From Dasypus novemcinctus (taxonomy: Eukaryota > Chordata > Mammalia > Cingulata > Dasypodidae), in the NCBI RefSeq assembly GCF_030445035.2, contig NC_080673.1:159460216-159524215 (forward strand): DNA of 64,000 nt. The letters run 5' to 3'. Under the pieces are notes generated by a model, which worked only from the letters and a program-made list of their open reading frames with translations, did no database searches and was not told where the DNA came from. The position numbers were made by a program, and so were the translations under genes. Below are positions 56,446 through 64,000 of the stretch, one piece after another; position 1 is the first letter of the stretch; every line of letters begins with the position of its first letter.

Positions 56446-58373
56446 ACAGCTACCTACAACTCTCCATGAGGTGTGGTGGGGGTGGGGGGAGGTAAAGGAA
56501 TCTATCAATTGCAACTTTGAGAAAAGACTGTATGACGTCAGTTTTTGTGTGCATAAATTTAGGTCAGTTTGAGTGAGTAATAAAGAGAGAGAGAGGTAAT
56601 ATTACTATCCTGTGGCCAGAGGTATGGCCTCACAGTTTTATGGGCCTCTTTAAAACTATGTTCCTGTATCTCTAGGTTTTTCTTTACTTTGGTTATCTAC
56701 CATTTGTAATTAAAATTGTAATATCCCAGAAATGCTTTAACTTTAGTTTAATAGTGAAATTATGAACTGTATAAGTCCTGTCCTCCCTAATACAATGTAT
56801 TTTGAAATTTAACATTTTCCCCTGTATTTAGGCAAACATATCTACTAATTAAAATAAAATAGAGATTACTAAGCGCCAGGGATTCAGAAATAAACTTAAT
56901 ATGAACCATGCGCTCCAAGTCTATGATTAGAATATAGTGTGAGTAATAAAATATTTTAACAGCTGTGTGCTTAAGGTGTGATTTCCTTCCCTGGATAGTT
57001 TTAAGGCTGCTAAAATTAATCAAGGGTTCTGGCTGCCAAGTTAATCTTTGGGTAGGTTTCTAGAACTGTCAATTATGGTTGTAAAAGTTGTGAATTATGT
57101 AAGTCCCGGGGCACCATTCACCTCAATCATCCTTCCTGTGTATAATTATCAGAATAATTTTAAAACAAATGTAATAGGGTGTCCTTAGGAAGGAGTATTT
57201 TTTCCACAAATAATCCTGTAGAATTGCACAAATGTCTAAATTGGTTCAGATGTAGGTATTCTATAACCTCATTTGTTACTATCTGCAAATGTTTTATGAG
57301 TGTCTATTTATTTCTGCAATTTTCTTAGTAAGAAAGCATTTTGAAAATCTTCGCATTTTCATGGTTGGAAAAAGACGAAAAGGAAAGAGTATTTTGTTGT
57401 TTCTCTTCTACTCTTTTGTATTCCTCCTTTTTCAAGTGAATTGTCATGGAGGCGCTCTCTGTCAATGAAAATCTCTTCTCTCTGATTCTATGCTTCAGAG
57501 ACATAAGAAAAATGGTATATATCTGTATTCAGTGGTACTATTTCGCATTTCTTTCTTCCATTTATTTTAAAGGTCTTTGGATATCTTTGATAAATTAATG
57601 GGATTCAATATTCCTTCACTTGGCAAAAATATGAACAACCTTTCAGACTTTATCTGATGCATCAGAAAATTTAAAGCTTAGAGAATGAGAGAATGTGCAT
57701 GTCACAAAGGGTTGTCTTTTTTCTAACTCTAATTTATGTTCTGTCAGTCTCTATGGATATAAACTGATAAAAATGGAGGATTTGGTGTTCCTTGGAAATA
57801 TGCTGAACTCCATGATCTCTTCTTATAGAATGTAATTAAACTGAGGTCTCTTTCTCCCTCCCCACCAAATACTTACATGGAAATGGTCCCCAAAATCATA
57901 TACAATTCAGAGCATTTAAAAGAATATATGCCTGTTCATTGGACGCATGAATCTTCGTTTTCTAATCTCCATTCATATGAGTTACCTGTCAAAATAAAAC
58001 AAACTAAACCAAAAATTCCTCCCAAATGAAAAATTATATTGTTTTATTAGTGATATTTTTATTATATCTAGGAGCGATTTGTGAACTAGGAAAACTTCAA
58101 ATCTCTGACCAAAGTTTTTTTAAAAATCCTCTACATTGTTCTATAATTTCTCCTTTTTATTCCATTTCTAAAAGGAAACTGATTGATTTTAAAAAAACTT
58201 CTGATAATTGTTTTCTCATTAACCGATAGAATTATAGTTTCTTAGCCCTAATTTAATTCATTCATTTTCTATAGTTGTAAGAATGGCCCAGATCCCTTTT
58301 ATGTGATGGTGACAATGAAATACTATGTGCCAAAAGCAATATTTACTGCTTTTTATTTTCTTACTTTCTTATT
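56446..58373. other. Unassigned AT-rich DNA
   Basis: No recognisable gene or repeat. A G-rich run (GGTGGGGGTGGGGGGAGG) lies near 56475. Confidence 0.4.
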
Positions 58374-58802
58374 TTAATGTAACTTTGTTTTTTTATTTTA
58401 TTTATTTAATTTTAAAGATTTTGTTTTATTTGTTTCTCTCCCCTTACCCCCTGTTGTCTGCTTTCTGTGTCCATTTGCTGTGTGTTCTTCTGCATCTGCT
58501 TGCATTGTCAGGTGGCACTGGGAAACTGCTTCTCTTTTTTGTTGCGTCATCTTGCTGGATCAGCTCTCCGCATTTGCAGTGGCACTCCTGGGTGGGCTGC
58601 GCTTTCTTCACAAGGGGCGTCTCTCCTTGCAGGGTGCACACCTTGTGCGTGGGACACAGCACTTCTTGCCCAGGGCAGCATTGTGCATGGGGCAGCTTAC
58701 CACATGGGTCAGGAGGCCCTGGGGATTGAACCCTGAACCCTCCATATGGTAGATGGACACTCTATCAGTTGAGCCACGTCCTCTTCCCTTAATGTAATTT
58801 TG
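58374..58802 (-). mobile_element. Older DAS-type SINE with target duplication
   Basis: TTAATGTAACTTTG (58374-58387) and TTAATGTAATTTTG (58789-58802) form a 14-bp target duplication matching 13 of 14. Inside is a minus-strand SINE with B box GGTTCAATCCC, A-box region TGGCTCAACTGATAGAGTG, and a body clearly diverged from the 12, 19 and 40 kb copies. Its CpGs are largely decayed. It is an older subfamily of the same SINE. Confidence 0.9.
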
Positions 58803-59040
58803 AAATATTCTAACTCTTCTACTTTACCAAGGAAACTATATAGAATTGATGGTGGATAAAATGTCACATTTTATTTTTCTCTCCCAGGTCAATATTTCAC
58901 ACCTCCAACTGTGGAATCATTAACATAATCCAAAATCTTTTTGATATTGTAGACTTATAATGTTTATAATTTTAAGTGTTTCACCACCAATTTAGATGTG
59001 ATCTTCCTTTAAATTTTTCCTTTAATTTTTACCATGTTAT
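58803..59040. other. Unassigned AT-rich DNA
   Basis: Nothing recognised. Confidence 0.4.
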
Positions 59041-59200
59041 TCACCTTCTCCTTCCCCTTCTCTTCTTTTTTCTTCTACTCTTTCTTTCTCCCTCTCCATC
59101 TTTCCCACCCTCCCTCCTTGTCTCTCTTCTCTCTCTTTATCTCTCTCTAAATATACACACACATAGATTGAATATGTATATACACACATGTTTTTGCTGA
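59041..59200. repeat. CT-rich tract followed by TATACACA run
   Basis: Impure CTTCTCC/TCTCTC low-complexity sequence to about 59148, then TATACACACACATAG and TATATACACACATG. Confidence 0.8.
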
Positions 59201-59768
59201 AATACATGGAAAATCCAAAAATTAACTTTCTCCATAATGCTATAACATTTCTAACCATATAATGTAAATGTTCCTTATTCCATTCCACCCCTAAAAATTA
59301 CTCGGCCTTAGTATTATATATAGTCGATTCTTCCAGATGTTTCCCTAAATTGATGTGTATGTATTTATGTTTTCTTGTATACAGTTTTTTTAAACAATTG
59401 AAATCTAACATGGTTTTGTCCCATAAATTTATATCAGATATATATTTCTAGATCAGCATATTTAGTTCTAATACATTTATATTGATAATGTACTAATTAC
59501 TGAAGAACCGTAATTTATTCAGTTATTCCATATTAGGTTCTCTACCGCTCTCTCATTTTGCCTATAATGAACACAGTTTTGTGATTAATATACATATATG
59601 GATGTCTGTAATTTTAATTATTTAATCAATATTACAAAATTACTTACCACCAAGCAATTTAGTTTTTCACTAATGGTTGTGAAATTGCAATTTTCCATGT
59701 ACTCATAAGTTCTGGATGTAATGAATCTCCTTTAATATTTTGCCAATATGATAACTAAAAAGTGTTGT
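59201..59768. other. Unassigned AT-rich DNA
   Basis: Nothing recognised up to the old L1. Confidence 0.4.
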
Positions 59769-59769
59769 A

Positions 59770-61064
59770 ACTTTTTATCAGAGAAGTTGAGGGTTTACAG
59801 ATAAATCATGCATAAAATACAGGGTTCCAATATACCACCTTATTATTAACACCTTGCATTGGTGTGGTACATTTATTGCAATTGATGAAAGCACATGTTT
59901 TTAATTGCCCTATTAAATATAGTCCATGATTTAACTTAAATTTACTGTGTTGTGCAGTTCTATGGATTTTATTTTAAATTTTCATATTAAGCAATATATA
60001 TAAACCTAACATTTCCCCTTTTAAGCAATTCAAACATATAATTTGGTTCTGTTAATTATATTCACAATGTTGTGTTACTACCACCACCACCATCCATTAC
60101 CAAAATTGTTCCATCATCCCAAAACTCTCTAAATTTTAAGCCTTAATTCCCTATTCCTTACTCCCACCATGTCCCCTGGTAACCCATATTCTAAATTCTA
60201 ACTCCAGGAGTTTGTATATTATAATTATTTCATATCAGTGAGCTCATACAATATTTGTCCTTTTTGTCTGGCTTTTTTCATGAAATAAAATGTCTTCAAG
60301 TTTCATCCATGTTGTCTCATGTATCAAAATTTCGTTCTTTTTAATGACTGAAAATGAGTGTATTTATCACACTTTGTTTTTCCGTTCTTCAGTTGATGGA
60401 CCATTGGGATTTTATCCATCTTTTAACAATTGTGAATAATGCCACTGTGAACATTCCTGTACAAATATCTGGTTGAGTCCTTGCTTTTAATTCTTTTGGA
60501 TATTCTTAGAAGTGGGATTGCAAGGTTATATGATAATTCTATAATTAACTTTGTGAGGAACTACCAAACTTTTTCCACAGTGGTTGTGCCATTTTACATT
60601 CCCACCAGAAATGAATGAGTGTCTTTATTTCTCCATTTTGTCTCCAACATCTGTAATTTTCCTTTAAGAGAAAATAGTATCTAATCTACTGAGCGTGAAA
60701 TGGTATCTTGTTGTGGTATTGGTTTCCATTTCCCTAATGACTGATGATGTCATGAATCTTTTCTTGTCCTTTTTGGTCATTTGCATATATTCTTTGGAGA
60801 ACTGTCTATTAATGACTTTTGCCCCTTTTTAAATTGGACTGTCTTTTTTGCTGTTGAGCTAATGGATTTCTTTATATATTCAGGATATTAAACAATTACT
60901 GAATATGTATTCTCCAAATATTTTCTCCTGTTGTATAGGTTGTCATTTTACTTTAATGATAATATACTTTGATGTGCAAAAGTTTTCGATTTTATTGAAG
61001 TCCCATGATCTACTTTTACTTTTTTGCTTCTACTTTGAGTGTAACATTTAATCCATTTACATTT
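59770..61064 (-). mobile_element. Old L1 3' UTR and ORF2 end, antisense, interrupted
   Basis: From the tail: TATCAGAGAAGTTGAGGGTTTACAG, CATGCATAAAATACAGGG, TTGGTGTGGTACATTTATTG, CACCACCACCATCCATTACC, CAGTGAGCTCATACAATATTTG, TTCAGTTGATGGACCATTGG and CACTGTGAACATTCCTG. Sequence is lost abruptly near 61064, where the tail of a younger L1 begins, so this copy was the insertion target. Confidence 0.85.
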
Positions 61065-64000
61065 ATTTATTTATTTTTTTTAATTTTTTAATTTTTTATT
61101 GACTTTGTAATAATATTACATTAAAAATATATATGTGAGGTCCCATTCAACCCCACCCCCCCACCCCCCCTCTCCCCCCCCCCCCAACAACACTCGTTCC
61201 CATCATCATGACACATCCATTGGATTTGGTAAGTACATCTTTGGGCACCTCTGCACCTCATATACATTGGTTCACATCATGGCCCATACTCTCCTCTATT
61301 CCATCATGTAGGCCCTGTGAGGATTTACAATGTCCGGTGATTACCTCTGAAGCACCATCCAGGGCAGCTCCATGTCCCGAAGACGCCTCCACCTCTCATC
61401 TCTTCCTGCCTTTCCCCATACCCTTTGTCCATTATGTCCACTTTTCCCAATCCAATGCCACCTCTTCTATGTGGACACTGGATTGGTTGTGTCCATTGCA
61501 CCTTTATGTCAAGAGGAGGCTCAGATTCCACCTGGATGCTGGATGCAATCCTCCCATTTTCAGTTGTAATCACTCTAGGCTCCATGGTGTGGTGGTTGTC
61601 CTTCTTCACCTCCATCTTAGCTGAGTGTGGTAAGTCCAATAAATCAGATTGTAGGTGCTGGAGTCTGTTGAGGCTCAGGATCTGGCTATCACATTGTCAG
61701 TCCAGAGATTCAAATCCCCTAAATATATCTTAAACCCCAACATTAACTGCACCTCCAGCACATTAGCATGAAAGTCTTATGAAGGGAGATCCCATCTGAG
61801 TCCAGATTCATCACACATAAACACCATTTCCAAAGAGGGGCCATCTGCCCTGGTAGTTAACCCCATCGGCCATGACCATAACTCCCATGGGTCTCTTTAG
61901 CCCTCAAAGGAACCAATATCTGGGGGTTGTATCTGCTTTATCTGTCTCTCTGACTCTGCTCAGTTGTGCATGAGGGCAAACCTTCTGCCAGCCTCCAGAC
62001 TCTTTTTTAGAAACTCGTAGCCATATAAACTCATTTCTCCTTTCCATTTCCCCCTTACTTTAGGTCAAACAGCATTTTAAAGTCATGGTATTTTATGTAG
62101 ACATGGATATTCTGCTGATCCGCATTGAACCTTCCGTATAAGGTCATTTTCCAGTTGCATCATCAGTTGGTAGTTGATAGTGGTCCCTCGTTGCCAGGGA
62201 GGCTCATCCCCGGGTGTCATGTCCCACGCTGGGGGGAAGGCATTGCATTTACATGCTGAGTTTGGCTTCGAGACTGGCCACATTTGAGTAACATGAAGGC
62301 TGACAGAAGGAAATTCCCAGGCACAAAGTTGCTCTAGGCCTTGTTATTATTTAGGGTTTATCAGCTCACAAGCATAGTCATTAGTATCAGGGGCTCACTG
62401 TTGAACCCTCACTCCCTCCCGGTCCCCACCACTGTACCTGGGAGACTGTCGTTGCTCCCCTAGGGACCACGACAGAGCACCACTGGCCAGGAACCCAGTA
62501 CCCCCCCTACTGTGGTTTTTAATTGTTGCCACTATGAGTATATCCAAACATTGCCATGCACCCTGGACATATGTTCTGTACCGCTCCCTGTCAGTCATAT
62601 ATCACCTGTCATTGGTATCCCATACCAGTATCCCTCCATTGCCATTGTTGAAACACTCTGTGATCCAGAACTCCCCGAAATTTGAAGCCCAATATAATGT
62701 CATGGTCCCTTACTAGGGAATGGCATATAGCGATGAGTTTAAAGGATAGATAAAGAACTTGGATAAAGTTAGATAAAGAACTTAGATAAAGAATGTTGAC
62801 TTGAAAAAATTCCACATCCTATTTTTTTCTTTTTTTTTTCTTTTTTTTCCCCCCCCCCCCCTAATTATTCAGCTTTTCTTCACAGGAGTCCTAGACCACA
62901 GCAATGTATATATATAATATACAGCACTCCCACACATCCACCAGAAAACCTTTTCCCTTCCACAGTGATACTCTTACGCCCTATTCATATCATATTTACT
63001 TAAAGTGATGTACAGAGTCTGAGACATTAGCTTTCTAACAAGGTGACATCTGTGTTTACATTATGGTGCATACTTTAGGATACACAGTTCTTTACATTTT
63101 TAGTTATCCTATGTTTTACATTATGGTTTACATTATCAGTCTGTCATCTCCTATATGTTATGGTATAATATTACATGTTTTATATCCATCCTTGTGTACT
63201 CTCAAGAAACTCCTCTCTTACCCCCCATTTACTTTGGTTCCACACATTTAACGTCCATTTTCCCTTCCACCTTGGTGCCCTCAGTGATAGCCAACCTCCG
63301 TTTCCTGAGGAGCCACTTCCAGAGATAGATGGAATAGTGTTCAGGGCCTAACTTGCTCAACTGCCCCAATGCCCTGGGAGCCACCCTTTCTCTCGAGGGA
63401 TACAGTTCCCTCTATTGGATGGCATTAGTCCTCCCCAGGATGTGGGTCCACCCCCACTCTCACTACTTGGGTTTCTACCCCATGGTGTCACCCACTCTGG
63501 CAGAATGAGCATTTAGACATTCCCCAGGAGCCCGTCCTGCATCAGACCCTCCCCTCCGAGCATTCTAAACAGGTAACCCTCTTTATTATATTTTGATATG
63601 ATTTTCTCGGCATTTTACTCTCCACCAACACCTGACCCTCTCCTGGTTCGTATGCTACCCCTCCCTCCCCCCACTTTTGGGCAACGTTACCCACCCGTCC
63701 CTCCCCAGCCACCCTCAAACCCGCAAAGCCCCAAGCAAAGGCAACCCCTTGCCCCCCTTTTATCTCTTCTTTGTGTTCATACTTACCACCATCTCGTCTT
63801 AAATTCCACCCCTGCAGACATCGGCTCATATCCTTCCTCCACCCTCCGATTTCCTGCAAGCCTATCGTTCAGTCTCTTGCTATCTAGGGCAGCTTGTTTA
63901 TTTCATATCATTGAGGTCATGTAGTATTTGTCCTTCAATGTCTGGGTTGCTTCACTCAACATAAGGTTCTCAAGATTCATCCATGTTATCACATGTGTTT
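61065..64000 (-). mobile_element. Young L1 with about 2.8-kb two-part 3' UTR, antisense, runs off the window
   Basis: The tail appears as a T-rich run, then ATTGACTTTG. Distal module A (about 61095-62820) is followed by T and C runs (62822-62861; in sense, a G tract then an A tract). Proximal module B covers 62862-63890. ORF2 begins to show at the far right: TATTTCATATCATTGAGGTC, TGCTTCACTCAACATAAGG and TTCATCCATGTTATCACATG. In sense the order is ORF2 end, module B, A-tract, module A, tail. It lies inside the older L1 on its left. The rest of ORF2 lies beyond the window. Confidence 0.85.
61151..61185. repeat. C-rich tract in the L1 3' UTR
   Basis: Runs of 5-12 C broken by single A or T bases. 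In L1 sense this is a G-rich tract close to the 3' end, capable in principle of forming a quadruplex. Confidence 0.85.

Noticed and set aside
61208-61733. Open frames up to 138 codons
   Set aside because: They lie inside the distal L1 3' UTR module. The frames are not shared with the other copies of that module.
63542-63924. Open frames of 105-108 codons near the right edge
   Set aside because: They lie within the proximal L1 3' UTR module, which is C-rich and stop-poor by composition.

Overview
The window is nuclear DNA of a placental mammal, almost certainly a xenarthran and most likely an armadillo. The best evidence is four full-length tRNA-derived SINEs of the armadillo DAS type (ends near 12.05, 19.21, 40.52 and 58.79 kb, all on the minus strand) plus one fragment near 0.3 kb. 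It also carries lineage-specific LINE-1 elements with unusual 3' UTRs, and the usual ancient placental background of MIR, L2, MER20, MER5, MLT1 and ERVL relics. The DNA is AT-rich and CpG-poor except for one CpG-rich block at about 47.93-48.79 kb. There is no complete protein-coding gene; nearly all open frames lie inside repeats.

Layout. 0-5 kb: SINE fragment, then a LINE-1 with tandem 5' UTR monomers and ORF1, only the end of ORF2, and three serial 3' UTR modules. 5-14 kb: MIR/L2 pieces, an MLT1 LTR, a lineage-specific MaLR-type solo LTR, a DAS SINE and an old antisense L1. 14.3-17 kb: a processed pseudogene of the RNA-binding protein PCBP2 on the minus strand, split by a small L1 that has its 5' part inverted. 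17.3-21 kb: two MaLR-type LTRs flanking a DAS SINE. 21-31.6 kb: L2/MIR, an old antisense L1, an old sense L1 containing a younger nested L1 with a perfect 18-bp target duplication, and an MLT1 LTR. 32.9-38 kb: a GGAT/GATA microsatellite, a young antisense L1 end and an ERVL pol fossil. 38-46.2 kb: MIR/L2 pieces, a DAS SINE with an internal 99-bp duplication, two head-to-head L1 ends, MER5 and MER20.

46.2-52.5 kb is the only region that looks like part of a host gene. It has a CpG island, two inverted CCAAT boxes, a GC box, and a short open frame rich in hydrophobic residues that ends at a strong splice donor (48787/48788). A near-perfect RFX X-box lies about 0.8 kb upstream. I read this as a promoter and possible first exon of a plus-strand gene whose remaining exons lie outside the window; I do not recognise the gene. 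52.8-64 kb holds two antisense L1s with very long, two-part 3' UTRs, an older DAS SINE, L2 and simple repeats.

The most unusual observation is architectural. At least two L1 lineages here carry serial 3' UTR modules separated by internal A-rich tracts, as if new 3' ends were added downstream of old polyadenylated ones. All family names come from recognition of sequence, not from database searches.
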